Positions 1-11,832 of a stretch of 64,000 bases of DNA are shown here, one piece after another. The position numbers and the translations under genes are program-made. Below the pieces are notes generated by a model, which saw only the letters and a list, made by a program, of their open reading frames with translations, did no database searches and was not told the origin of the DNA. The DNA is from Pseudanabaena yagii GIHE-NHR1 (GTDB lineage Bacteria > Cyanobacteriota > Cyanobacteriia > Pseudanabaenales > Pseudanabaenaceae): NCBI RefSeq assembly GCF_012863495.1, contig NZ_JAAVJL010000001.1:3095501-3159500 (forward strand), read 5' to 3'. Numbering within the stretch: the first letter of the stretch is position 1; every line of letters begins with the position of its first letter.

Positions 1-586
1 TCGAGGCAAGGATCAGCCCTGCTGCAGGATTTTGAGGATTTTGTTGAGCAGTAGTCTGGGCAATGTAGGAAGCGATCGCCCCACCGAGAGATTCGCCATA
101 GATAATAATTTTCTGGGGCGGGATTTTGCGTTCTTGGGTGAGGTATTGCCATGCTGCCTCAACATCTTTATAGGTTCCCTCTTCACTCGGCTGCCCTTCA
201 CTCTTGCCATAGCCGCGATAGTCAAATAAAAATGTGGCAAGCCCCAAGTCTTTAAATATTGGTAAATAGCTAACACGATTACCAATATTGCCACCATTGC
301 CATGACAAAACAAAATCACTGCTTTACCAATAGGGTTGTTATCTTTTGCAGGTACAAACCAAGCAGATAAATTGACGTTATCTTTAGTAGTTAGTTGAAT
401 ATCTTCAAATTTTAAGCCAATAGATTTTGGTGTTTCTAGGACATCTTTGCTTGGCATAAATACCATGTTTGCCTGTCCGAAATATAAGGCGATCGCTAAG
501 CCAATATAAGCAAGAACAAGAACCCGAATCACTGGTAGTAAAAACTTCTGAAATATTTGAAATAATGGTTGCAAATTCTGGCTCAT
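1..586 (-). CDS. alpha/beta hydrolase, C-terminal part outside window
   Basis: A reading frame of 195 codons runs leftwards from an ATG at 586 to the window edge without a stop, so the C-terminus is missing. Residues about 15-40 form one hydrophobic membrane segment or signal anchor. Then come the alpha/beta-hydrolase landmarks: an HGNGGN oxyanion-hole motif, FDYRGYGKSEG, and the nucleophile elbow GESLGG (catalytic Ser). This is the BEM46/YfhR-like family of membrane-anchored serine hydrolases. The substrate is unknown. The catalytic Asp and His would lie beyond the edge. Confidence 0.85.
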   Translation of the reverse strand, partial: MSQNLQPLFQIFQKFLLPVIRVLVLAYIGLAIALYFGQANMVFMPSKDVLETPKSIGLKFEDIQLTTKDNVNLSAWFVPAKDNNPIGKAVILFCHGNGGNIGNRVSYLPIFKDLGLATFLFDYRGYGKSEGQPSEEGTYKDVEAAWQYLTQERKIPPQKIIIYGESLGGAIASYIAQTTAQQNPQNPAAGLILAS

Positions 587-613
587 ACTTCCTCTGTTAT
601 TAGCGATCGGCGA

Positions 614-1249
614 TCAAGTTTGTTGAAACAATTTAGAGATTTTCTTAAGAATCATAAGTACAGAGCAGAGTTCATTAGTCTTGCGGTTATATAATGAGAA
701 ATCATTGGAAAACTGATATTGAGTGATCTCCCCTTTCAGCACTTTCAGGAATATTGAAAATCCACCATTGCTAATAAATCCATAGGTTGGTTGTGATTGA
801 TTAGGGCTATCCAGCATATAGGTAAGTGCTTGAGCCATGCCTGATTCGATACTAAATGCTTGTCCTTTTGATTCAATTACTAGTACCCATAGTTTTTTGT
901 GAATCACGAGTGTATCAATCTGACCTTGATAGATGGTTTCTTCATTGTCATCAACATCTACTGATTCAATCTGAACGGGGTATTCTGCTCTGATATCGAA
1001 AGGTGGATCGTAAAAACTTGCCATTTCAAGCAAAGGTGCGATCGCGATTTGATTAACTAGCCCTTCGCTAATATGTCCGTGATGGCGATGGTAAAGATAG
1101 CGTTCTTTTAATAGATCACAACGTTCTTTCTCAGCTTCGGTCAACTCTGGTAAATCTTCGTACCATTCATTAAAAAAGCGATCGCTAATAGCTTTCTGTG
1201 CCAAAAAATTAGTTTTTGTATTCAAGCTATATGGCACGGTTAATGACAT
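614..1249 (-). CDS. PD-(D/E)XK nuclease-like protein (type I restriction R-subunit N-terminal fold)
   Basis: The 211-residue protein carries a PD-(D/E)XK nuclease signature: Asp112 in GQIDTLV, then Glu126 and Lys128 in VIESKG, and a downstream Gln139 in GMAQALTYM. That arrangement is typical of the N-terminal domain of HsdR-like proteins. No helicase domain follows, so this is a stand-alone domain common in cyanobacteria. DNA cleavage is inferred from the motif. The gene lies divergently to the unknown gene at 1332, with 82 bp between them. Confidence 0.7.
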   Translation of the reverse strand: MSLTVPYSLNTKTNFLAQKAISDRFFNEWYEDLPELTEAEKERCDLLKERYLYHRHHGHISEGLVNQIAIAPLLEMASFYDPPFDIRAEYPVQIESVDVDDNEETIYQGQIDTLVIHKKLWVLVIESKGQAFSIESGMAQALTYMLDSPNQSQPTYGFISNGGFSIFLKVLKGEITQYQFSNDFSLYNRKTNELCSVLMILKKISKLFQQT

Positions 1250-1331
1250 AATTTCTTGTTTTTTATCATAAATTAAAGATTAAATTTGTTTGAATACTAT
1301 CTAAAGTCCAGTATAGTTACTAACTAAAAAA

Positions 1332-1979
1332 ATGACTAATAAGAGAGAACAATCCCTCGAACCATTAATTGCAGCAGCTAATGAGTTAATTAGTTCTGTC
1401 CCTATTATTGGAGCCTTTATCAGCGCTCCGATAGCTGCTGGTATGGTTGCTTGGCAAAATAAAAACTTGAATAACTTTATTCTATCTGTTAAGCAGAAAT
1501 TTGCTTCTCTTGAGGAATCAAAAATTGATTATGCTTTTTTAGAAACTGATCAATTTAAGGACATTATTTTACAAACACTGGATGCAGCAGTAAGAACCTC
1601 TTCAGAAATAAAATGCAATGCTTTAGCAAATGCTCTAATGTTTTCAGCTACTTTGCCAACAAGTAAACATATTGGTAAACAGTCTTGCATACGAGTGATC
1701 TCACAAATATCCGATGAGGAAATACTGGTTCTACAAGTTTTATATGAGGTAGAACATCAAAAAGATCCAAAAATCCAGTTGCATGAAATTGCAGATAGAT
1801 TAGGTTGGGAAGACTTAGATGTAAAAGTTACTGTTTATGGATTGATACAACTTGGTCTTGCCTATGATCCTTTGGTTGGTTCTTGGGATCATCTCGGTGG
1901 AAGTGTTGATGGACCACAAGCATGTCGTATTTCATCTCTAGGATTAAAATGTGTACAATATGCTCTTACTAATTACTAA
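1332..1979 (+). CDS. unknown protein with hydrophobic segment and C-terminal winged-helix-like region
   Basis: I do not recognise this 215-residue protein. Residues about 18-40 are strongly hydrophobic and Gly/Ala/Ile-rich (SVPIIGAFISAPIAAGMVAW), which could insert in a membrane. The C-terminal part (about 128-180) alternates helices like a winged helix (EEILVLQVLYEVE, then LHEIADRLGW). It is convergent with trpC, with only 14 bp between the stop codons. Its divergent neighbour is a predicted nuclease. The A+T-rich codon use fits an accessory gene. Confidence 0.6.
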   Translation: MTNKREQSLEPLIAAANELISSVPIIGAFISAPIAAGMVAWQNKNLNNFILSVKQKFASLEESKIDYAFLETDQFKDIILQTLDAAVRTSSEIKCNALANALMFSATLPTSKHIGKQSCIRVISQISDEEILVLQVLYEVEHQKDPKIQLHEIADRLGWEDLDVKVTVYGLIQLGLAYDPLVGSWDHLGGSVDGPQACRISSLGLKCVQYALTNY

Positions 1980-1993
1980 GGGTTTGGGGATAT

Positions 1994-2863
1994 TTAATTT
2001 CCTAGCAAATTCTTCACTGCTTCTTTAATATTTTCTTGCTTGATTAAAGACTCACCCACTAGTACTGCACTTGCTCCACAATTTTGCACAAAATCTAAAT
2101 CTTGACGGGTATAAATACCAGACTCGCTTACCCAGAGATATTGATTTCTAGTTTCTGGATCTAGTCTATCCATTAAAACTTTGGTCTGCTGAAGCTCGAC
2201 GACAAAATTTTCTAAATTGCGATTGTTAATCCCGATTAAGCGCACATCAGGAATCTGCACAACCCGATCTAATTCCTCTGGAGTATGGACTTCAACTAGA
2301 GCCGTCATTCCCAACTGATGAATTAATGCTTGTAACTCAGTCAAATCAGCATCAGTGAGAATAGCTGCAATTAATAAAGCGGCATCCGCACCATGCGATC
2401 GCCCCCAATAGATTTGATAGGGGTCAATAATAAATTCTTTGCAAAGTAACGGTAAATCAACGACTTGGCGTACTAATTGCAGATTTTCAAAACCACCTTG
2501 GAAAAACTCTGAGTCGGTCAATACCGAAAGACAACTTGCGCCACCAATTTCATAGGCTTTCGCGATCGCTTGCGGATCAAAATCTTCACGAAATATGCCT
2601 TTGCTGGGCGATGCTTTTTTGACCTCAGCGATCAAGGCAGGCTGGGTAAGGGAATTTTGCAAACTGCCATAAAAGTCTCGCGCTGGTGGCACATTTGCCA
2701 GTTTAGCTTTTACCGACTCTAACGACTCGTTCGCATACATTTGCGCCACCTCACGCTCTTTTTGCCAGACAATTTTTTCTAAGATATTTTGGGGCGCATC
2801 AGTGATAGGGGCGATCGCATAACCTTTGTGTTGGGCAAATTCAGACTGGCGGCGTACTTGCAT
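1994..2863 (-). CDS. trpC: indole-3-glycerol phosphate synthase
   Basis: TrpC closes the indole ring in tryptophan synthesis, converting 1-(2-carboxyphenylamino)-1-deoxyribulose 5-phosphate to indole-3-glycerol phosphate in the cytosol. The 289-residue protein has the family landmarks in order: AEVKKASPSKG (phosphate and substrate lysines), DSEFFQGG, LCKEFIIDPYQIY, GINNRNL and VSESGI. The length matches stand-alone cyanobacterial TrpC, which has an N-terminal extension of about 35 residues. No other trp biosynthetic gene is adjacent. Confidence 0.96.
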   Translation of the reverse strand: MQVRRQSEFAQHKGYAIAPITDAPQNILEKIVWQKEREVAQMYANESLESVKAKLANVPPARDFYGSLQNSLTQPALIAEVKKASPSKGIFREDFDPQAIAKAYEIGGASCLSVLTDSEFFQGGFENLQLVRQVVDLPLLCKEFIIDPYQIYWGRSHGADAALLIAAILTDADLTELQALIHQLGMTALVEVHTPEELDRVVQIPDVRLIGINNRNLENFVVELQQTKVLMDRLDPETRNQYLWVSESGIYTRQDLDFVQNCGASAVLVGESLIKQENIKEAVKNLLGN

Positions 2864-3040
2864 GGACGAAAATAGCTCTTACGGTGAAAGGACACAATTT
2901 TTAGCATAAACCAATTTATGGAAAACCTAATCTAGACAGCACTTTTGTAAATAGCTTTATAAATAATGAAGTTTCTTTATAAGCAAAGAGGTCATTTTTC
3001 GGTATATTTGCCTGTGTAATCTGAGTTGAGCATAGTTTTT

Positions 3041-4933
3041 ATGAGCGCGATCGCAAACTCTAACCAACCCGAAGACAAGCCAAAGACTTCGCGAGTTCAA
3101 GCTTATTGGCGAAATATCCCTTGGAAAAAGTTAACTAGTTTGGTAATGGCGATCGCCCTATGCTTTTACCTCACAGCTTGCGGTGGTGATAATAAACCCG
3201 TGAGCAAAGCCCCCGTCAAAAAAGTTGAGACTGTCGCTACGAACATTGTCGAAGTTTCACCACCTACCGAGATTCAGCGTTTAAGTCGGCTTCTAGAGCG
3301 CTACGAGCCACAGGTAAGCATAGTTAGCCCTAAACCCGATGAGGTACTTAATAGTGACCAAGTAGCGGTGAAATTTGACGTTAAAAATTTGCCGATTTTC
3401 AAAAATGCTGACTTTGGTTTAGGTCCCCATATCCATGTGACCTTAGATAACCAAGAATACAAAGCGCTTTACGATCTCAACCAAACCGCAACCTTTGAGA
3501 ATCTCTCTCCCGGAACCCATACAATTCGCGCTTTTGCCTCTCGTCCTTGGCATGAAAGTTTTAAAAACAAAGGAGCCTATGCTCAGGTTTCCTTTAATGT
3601 CTTAACGAAGACTGGCGAAAATACTCCTGACGCAAAAACACCCCTGCTTACCTATAGCCGTCCTGTTGGAACCTATGGTGCAGAGCCAGTAATGTTAGAC
3701 TTCTACCTCCAAAATGCGCCTTTGCACTTACTGGACAAGGATGAACCGACTATTGATGACTGGCAAGTACGCGCCACGATTAATGGTCAAAGCTTTACTT
3801 TTGATCGCTGGGAGCCAATTTATTTAAAGGGCTTGAAGTCTGGTAAAAACTGGGTGAAGTTGGAACTTCTCGAAGATGATGGCGATGCAATTCCCAATGT
3901 GTTTAATAGCACTGCCCATGTAATCAACTTCCAGCCTAATGGTACTGATACCCTCTCCCGTCTAGTGCGTGGTGAAAAGATTGCCAATATTGAAGCGATC
4001 GTTGATCCTAACTATGTCCCACCTACTCCTACCCCTGTGCCAACTCCTACCCCTGTTGAGGTAACTCCTGCCCCTGTAGTGACTCCTGCTAAGGTTGAAG
4101 AAACTCCTCAACCTGTGTCACCTGCTCCGACAGCGACACCGCAAGCCGCAGTTAAGACAGAAGAAGTAAAACCTGCGGATAAAACTGCTCCAGCTTCGGT
4201 AGTACCTGTGGTTCCTGTAGTAGTGCCAGTACCTACCACCGTTGCTCCTGTTACCCCTGCTCCTGTCAAAGCAACGCTGATCGCTCCAGTAAAGGTCAAG
4301 GCTGAACCCGTGGTTACTCCAGTGAAAGCTACGCCAGAGCCTGTTAAGGTTGCACCTGTAACTACACCTGTGAAATTGACCCCAATCCCAGTCAAGACAA
4401 CGCCTGTAGTGAAGCCAACAGTAGAGCCTGTAAGGTCTAAGTACGTTCCTAGAGCCACTCCTGAACCTGTTAAAACTGCGCCCATAGTTAAGCCTACTTC
4501 TATAGAACCTGTGAAGTTTAAGACCGTACCCTTGGTCAAGACTACACCTGTTGTAGAGCCTGTCAAGGTTAAGCCCAGCTTTAATGTCATTACTACTCCT
4601 GTTGTTGTACCAACTAAGGAACCAATTAGTCAGCCAGCAGCTAAGGATCTAACTTCTACAGAAACCAAATCTAAACCAGATTCCAAGTCTGATGAAGCCC
4701 CTAGTGATGTTCTAGAAAATACCTCAAATAAATTGAAGAATTACTTCAAAAATTTCAATTTTAGACGGACAAATTCCACAGAACAGACTGAGACTAAATC
4801 TGCGGAACCTTCTGCAAAAGCAGTCACAGATGCTAAAACTGAAGCTAAGCCTACAGACAATGCTCCAGTCGTGACAGATATTTCGACTAGCTCGACAACT
4901 CCCATTAAAGTGTTAACCAAGTCAGGTAAATAA
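3041..4933 (+). CDS. large lipoprotein with Pro/Thr/Val/Lys-rich low-complexity region
   Basis: The ATG at 3041 (MSAIANSN) is preferred over an upstream in-frame TTG at 3026. A basic stretch is followed by a hydrophobic segment and a lipobox-like LTACGG, so the mature protein is probably lipidated and exported. Roughly residues 60-310 form a globular, beta-rich domain containing GPHIHVTLDN and TIRAFASRPWHESFK. From about residue 325 to 520 the chain is a degenerate repeat of proline, threonine, valine and lysine (variants of PVKxTPxPVK), then a charged C-terminus. Function unknown; the repeat could span the periplasm or peptidoglycan. Confidence 0.75.
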   Translation: MSAIANSNQPEDKPKTSRVQAYWRNIPWKKLTSLVMAIALCFYLTACGGDNKPVSKAPVKKVETVATNIVEVSPPTEIQRLSRLLERYEPQVSIVSPKPDEVLNSDQVAVKFDVKNLPIFKNADFGLGPHIHVTLDNQEYKALYDLNQTATFENLSPGTHTIRAFASRPWHESFKNKGAYAQVSFNVLTKTGENTPDAKTPLLTYSRPVGTYGAEPVMLDFYLQNAPLHLLDKDEPTIDDWQVRATINGQSFTFDRWEPIYLKGLKSGKNWVKLELLEDDGDAIPNVFNSTAHVINFQPNGTDTLSRLVRGEKIANIEAIVDPNYVPPTPTPVPTPTPVEVTPAPVVTPAKVEETPQPVSPAPTATPQAAVKTEEVKPADKTAPASVVPVVPVVVPVPTTVAPVTPAPVKATLIAPVKVKAEPVVTPVKATPEPVKVAPVTTPVKLTPIPVKTTPVVKPTVEPVRSKYVPRATPEPVKTAPIVKPTSIEPVKFKTVPLVKTTPVVEPVKVKPSFNVITTPVVVPTKEPISQPAAKDLTSTETKSKPDSKSDEAPSDVLENTSNKLKNYFKNFNFRRTNSTEQTETKSAEPSAKAVTDAKTEAKPTDNAPVVTDISTSSTTPIKVLTKSGK

Positions 4934-4961
4934 ATTCATTTCTGACTGTAAACAAAATCAT

Positions 4962-4990
4962 AAAAAAGCGACGCATTGCGTCGCTTTTTT
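4962..4990. terminator. bidirectional hairpin terminator
   Basis: A perfect inverted repeat with A6 on one side and T6 on the other (stem GCGACGCA/TGCGTCGC) lies between two convergent genes, the lipoprotein and the cyclase. It overlaps the cyclase stop codon and could serve both strands. Confidence 0.85.
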
Positions 4991-6941
4991 ATGTAGTTTC
5001 TGATGAAGCTGAAGAAACGACAGGATTCGCTTTTTTCTGAATATCTAATACTCGATAAATTCCTGTTTCTTGCTTTTTCCCTTTGAGAGCATATTTGCCC
5101 ACAAACTCAGTCTTGAAATTATTATTTAGCCTCTGATGGGTATCTTCACTAATCAAAATATGGTGAGGACCACCGTCCACTTCTTTATTAAAACTTTCTA
5201 GACGGGCAGCGATATTCACCGCATCTCCTAAAACTGAATACTCCAAGCGTTCAGCACTACCCAAACTACCAGCAATCACAGTACCAGAGTTAATCCCAAT
5301 TCCTGTAGTAACAGGTGGTAATCCTTGAGCTACCCAGACATCATTCATCTCGGCAAGTTTACGGGCGATCGCTAAAGCTGCATCGACAGCCGATTGAGCA
5401 TCACGGGTACGCTCAACTTCATTTGCATGGGGAATTGGGACACCAAAAACCGCCATTACTGCATCGCCAATGTACTTATCCACCATGCCACCATGGGCTA
5501 AAACTTCATTAGCGATCGTGCCGAGATAGTTATTGAGCCAATTCAAGGTTTCTCCTGGGGCTTGAGCTTCGGCAGCAGTACTAAAATTCCGCATATCAGT
5601 AAACAAGACTGTTACATAGACCTCCTGTCCTGTGATCCGTCCTTCTTCCATAAATTTCTCGCGATTGCTCCAAATTATATCCACTAGTTCTTTGGAGACG
5701 TGACGCGAGAAGAGTCCCATTAAGACTTTGCGCTCCGATTGTTGAATGGCAAGTTGATATGACATGACTAACACATTTGCCGATATCAAGCCTAATAATG
5801 AAGGAAAGATGGGGAGCCACAATGCTTGAGCAAAGGCAATATAACTACCAACGGTTAAGCCGATCGCAAGAGTAGCTAAAAGCCCAACATTTCTGAAAGC
5901 ATTGGGAATAAAGGTTGCTAGTCCACCACCAATAATTGCCCAGATTGCAATCCAGAGGTTTTCGAGATCGTTTGACCAAACCTGTATAAATTTGCGATCG
6001 TCTAAAGTGGCACTAATTAACTGGCTGACGATATTGGCATGGATCTCCACTCCATACATCACCTCTTCGTCAGCAGTAACGGGCGTAGCAAAGCTATCTT
6101 TGAGGCTTTCCGCAGTTATCCCAATCAGTACAGCGCGATCGCGAAATTGTTCTGGGGCAAATTTTCCGTCAATGACATCGCTTGCACTGATATGTTGAAA
6201 AGAACGTGGTTTACCGCGATAGCGGATCATTACTTGATATCCACTATCATCTTCCTTGCGATATGCACCATAATTGGCTGTCATTCGCGGAATGATTTGT
6301 TTCCCTGCTGTAAATTGAATCGCATCTGGATTAAAAACAAGCTGCTGCTTATTATGCAATTTTTGTAAATATAGCTGGGTAATTTCAAAAGCAAAGGAAC
6401 CTGAGTCGCCAACGATAGCAGAGCGCCGTACAACTGCCCCCTTATCCGTTGATAAATTGACATAGCCATAACGGCTAATTTGTTCGAGATCTTTGGCAGG
6501 TTCAACATTGCTTCTACCTTTTACAGTGGCAAGAAATGTGGCATTAACGACATTACCTGCATTTTTAGTTGCTTCAACTAGCTCACTCCGTCCATCTAGT
6601 ACAGGAAGATCAAGATATTTATCAATACCAATTACTGCGGGTTTTGCTGATGCAATTTGATTAATGAGTTTGGCAAAAAGTCGATCAGAAAATGGCCATC
6701 GAAATCTTTGAATATCGGCTTCAGAAATCTCTACAATGACAATACGTTGATCGCTTGGTTCGTTGAGTTGCGATCGCATTAAGTTGTCATAGCTCAAAAG
6801 TTCAATCTGCTTAAAAGTGCCGTTGTCTCGTAATACTAAAACTCCTAGAGACACAGAGAAAGTAATCAAGCCAGCAACTAGTTGCTGATGATTGCGTTTA
6901 CAGAAAGCACCAAAATTAACTAAAGGGGCGGGGAGTTTCAT
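4989..6941 (-). CDS. CHASE2-domain adenylate/guanylate cyclase
   Basis: This is a 650-residue class III nucleotide cyclase with an extracytoplasmic sensor. Residues about 20-38 are a membrane anchor, about 40-315 a CHASE2 domain (YDNLMR, IGIDKYLD, VLIGITAESLKD), and about 325-400 hold further membrane segments. The cyclase domain occupies about 440-630. Metal-binding Asp449 (LFTDMRNFS) and Asp493 (KYIGDAVMAVFG) are present, as are the transition-state residues in GDAVNIAAR. Lys489 is the usual adenine-selecting lysine. The second purine-specifying position appears to be Ser569 rather than Asp or Thr, so adenylate cyclase is likely but not certain. Confidence 0.9.
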   Translation of the reverse strand: MKLPAPLVNFGAFCKRNHQQLVAGLITFSVSLGVLVLRDNGTFKQIELLSYDNLMRSQLNEPSDQRIVIVEISEADIQRFRWPFSDRLFAKLINQIASAKPAVIGIDKYLDLPVLDGRSELVEATKNAGNVVNATFLATVKGRSNVEPAKDLEQISRYGYVNLSTDKGAVVRRSAIVGDSGSFAFEITQLYLQKLHNKQQLVFNPDAIQFTAGKQIIPRMTANYGAYRKEDDSGYQVMIRYRGKPRSFQHISASDVIDGKFAPEQFRDRAVLIGITAESLKDSFATPVTADEEVMYGVEIHANIVSQLISATLDDRKFIQVWSNDLENLWIAIWAIIGGGLATFIPNAFRNVGLLATLAIGLTVGSYIAFAQALWLPIFPSLLGLISANVLVMSYQLAIQQSERKVLMGLFSRHVSKELVDIIWSNREKFMEEGRITGQEVYVTVLFTDMRNFSTAAEAQAPGETLNWLNNYLGTIANEVLAHGGMVDKYIGDAVMAVFGVPIPHANEVERTRDAQSAVDAALAIARKLAEMNDVWVAQGLPPVTTGIGINSGTVIAGSLGSAERLEYSVLGDAVNIAARLESFNKEVDGGPHHILISEDTHQRLNNNFKTEFVGKYALKGKKQETGIYRVLDIQKKANPVVSSASSETT

Positions 6942-7377
6942 TTTGATTGCCGATTGAAAAAAGTGCCTTGTGATTGCCTTTATAAAAAATCGAGGTATTT
7001 ACTTACCACAATAGCAACTGAATATGATTGTTAAAATAGTTCACTTTTCCTCACAAATCAGCATTAGTTAAGCAGTTTTGATTTTGCTATAGGCAAAATC
7101 AAAACTCAAAACTCTTACTAGGGAAGTTGTTGGAATTAAACGTAGAGTTGTTTAGCGATCGCGTAACTCATCAATTGGACTCAATGATGAGTTACGTTTC
7201 ACTCCTAATGAATCCTACATTTAATTAAGATTCCTATTTGGAATTGATTTTGGGTTGCAAATAAGTATGCACTTATTTGCAAATTGCTATGTTTTATGAG
7301 TGTTTTTACCAAGATTCTGTCTGATCTAACTGCATCTTTCTATGCTGATACATCAGCGAAATAGCTGTATTTGCAAT
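6942..7377. other. intergenic region with two inverted repeats
   Basis: No supported gene is seen. Two inverted repeats are present: 7075-7105 (arms GTTTTGATTTTGC) and about 7161-7196 (arms CGTAACTCATCA/TGATGAGTTACG). The first resembles the hairpin after the SppA gene at 26963. The promoter of the cyclase gene must lie in the left part. Confidence 0.5.
7075..7105. repeat. dispersed hairpin (GATTTTGC family), copy 1
   Basis: The arms GTTTTGATTTTGC and GCAAAATCAAAAC are perfect around a 5-nt loop and are followed by TCAAAACTC. A second, similar copy sits at 26963-26993, followed by TCAAAAT. No poly-T tract follows, so this looks like a repeat rather than a simple terminator. Confidence 0.55.
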
Positions 7378-7420
7378 AAAAAAGAGAGGGTGATTCGGTA
7401 TATCACGCTCTCTTTTTTAT
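7378..7420 (-). terminator. hairpin terminator downstream of gap2
   Basis: An inverted repeat with one mismatch in the stem (GAGAGGGTGAT against ATCACGCTCTC) is flanked by A and T runs. It lies about 85 bp past the gap2 stop codon on the minus strand. Confidence 0.75.
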
Positions 7421-7504
7421 TTGATTTTTTACTTGTTTACAGCGATTGCTGCTCTTCTAGTGGTACATAGAGTTTTGCATGGAAACTCTATCTTGCTTAT
7501 ATGG

Positions 7505-8518
7505 TTACTTCCAATTCTTAGCAACAACTTCAGCTAAGTCAACAACACGTTGGCTATAGCCCCATTCGTTGTCGTACCATGCAACAACCTTAACCATGTT
7601 GCCACCCATGACCATGGTCAAAGAAGAGTCAACAATGGAGGATGCGTCAGTACCGCGATAGTCGATGGATACAAGAGGCAATTCGTTGTATTCCAAAATA
7701 CCCTTCATGGAGCCTTCAGCAGCAGCACGGAATGCTTCGTTTACTTCTTGAGCGATCGTGTGCTTTTCAACTTCAACAACAAAGTCAACGACGGAAACGT
7801 TAGGAGTTGGTACGCGCAAAGCAATACCATTTAACTTGCCAGCCAACTGAGGTAATACAAGAGCAACTGCCTTAGCTGCACCAGTGGAGGTAGGAACAAT
7901 GCTCAAGGCCGCAGCTCTAGCACGACGCAAATCGCGGTGGCTAGCATCAAGCAAGCGTTGGTCGCCAGTGTAGCTGTGGGTGGTGGTCATGACCCCTTTA
8001 ACAATGCCAAAGTTTTCGAGAAGTACTTTAGCGACAGGTGCTAAGCAGTTAGTGGTACAGCTAGCATTACTGATGATGTTATGGATGTCGTGGTTGTATT
8101 GATCTTCGTTTACACCAACTACAAATGTGCCATCTTCATTTTTTCCAGGAGCAGTGATGAGGACTTTCTTCGCGCCTGCGTTGATATGTCGGCTAGCGCC
8201 AGCCTTATCAATGAATACGCCTGTAGATTCAATAATTAGATCGATACCCCAATCTTTCCAAGGCAAATTGTCAGGATTGCGATCAGAAACAGTTTTGATA
8301 GTTTTGCCATTGACAGTGATAGTTGTGTCATCAGCACTAACATCGGCATCAAATTTGCCGAGCATGGAGTCATACTTCAGCAAGTGAGCGTTAGTTCTAG
8401 GATCAGAAGTATCATTAAGTCCCACTACTTCTATGTTTGTTTCTTTGCGACCTGCCCAGCATCTGAGAAAGTTACGTCCGATGCGTCCAAATCCGTTAAT
8501 CGCTACCCTGATAGTCAC
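7505..8518 (-). CDS. gap2: glyceraldehyde-3-phosphate dehydrogenase, photosynthetic Gap2 type
   Basis: The 337-residue enzyme interconverts 1,3-bisphosphoglycerate and glyceraldehyde 3-phosphate. Gap2 enzymes use NADPH or NADH and run in the Calvin cycle direction. Visible landmarks are the Rossmann motif [10 protein letters not shown], the catalytic Cys154 in [12 protein letters not shown], the phosphate-binding [14 protein letters not shown] and the C-terminal [17 protein letters not shown] followed by [11 protein letters not shown] fits the Gap2 subgroup better than the glycolytic Gap1. It is a single gene read in the same direction as apcE upstream. The terminator at 8631-8669 separates them, so it probably has its own promoter in 8519-8630. 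Confidence 0.95.
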   Translation of the reverse strand: MTIRVAINGFGRIGRNFLRCWAGRKETNIEVVGLNDTSDPRTNAHLLKYDSMLGKFDADVSADDTTITVNGKTIKTVSDRNPDNLPWKDWGIDLIIESTGVFIDKAGASRHINAGAKKVLITAPGKNEDGTFVVGVNEDQYNHDIHNIISNASCTTNCLAPVAKVLLENFGIVKGVMTTTHSYTGDQRLLDASHRDLRRARAAALSIVPTSTGAAKAVALVLPQLAGKLNGIALRVPTPNVSVVDFVVEVEKHTIAQEVNEAFRAAAEGSMKGILEYNELPLVSIDYRGTDASSIVDSSLTMVMGGNMVKVVAWYDNEWGYSQRVVDLAEVVAKNWK

Positions 8519-8630
8519 TGCTTATCGCCCTTTATATAAATTTAACATTTAACTTTAATCTGATGCCTATGATACCGAAAAACCGTACCTAATTTATTCC
8601 CTATTCCAGCAAAATTTTTTTGATTGAGAT

Positions 8631-8669
8631 CACAAAAAAGGGGGGCGCAACGCGCCCCCCTTTTTTGTG
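8631..8669 (-). terminator. strong hairpin terminator of apcE
   Basis: A perfect 15-bp inverted repeat, CACAAAAAAGGGGGG with its complement, sits 9 bp after the apcE stop codon. It has a run of six C and six T on the transcribed side, as in a strong intrinsic terminator. Confidence 0.9.
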
Positions 8670-8677
8670 ATTAATGC

Positions 8678-11832
<3,155 letters not shown>

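Noticed and set aside
4108-4590. 160-codon open frame opposite the Pro/Thr-rich lipoprotein
   Set aside because: Its Gly/Thr/Val-rich translation mirrors the low-complexity repeat on the coding strand and shows no domain.
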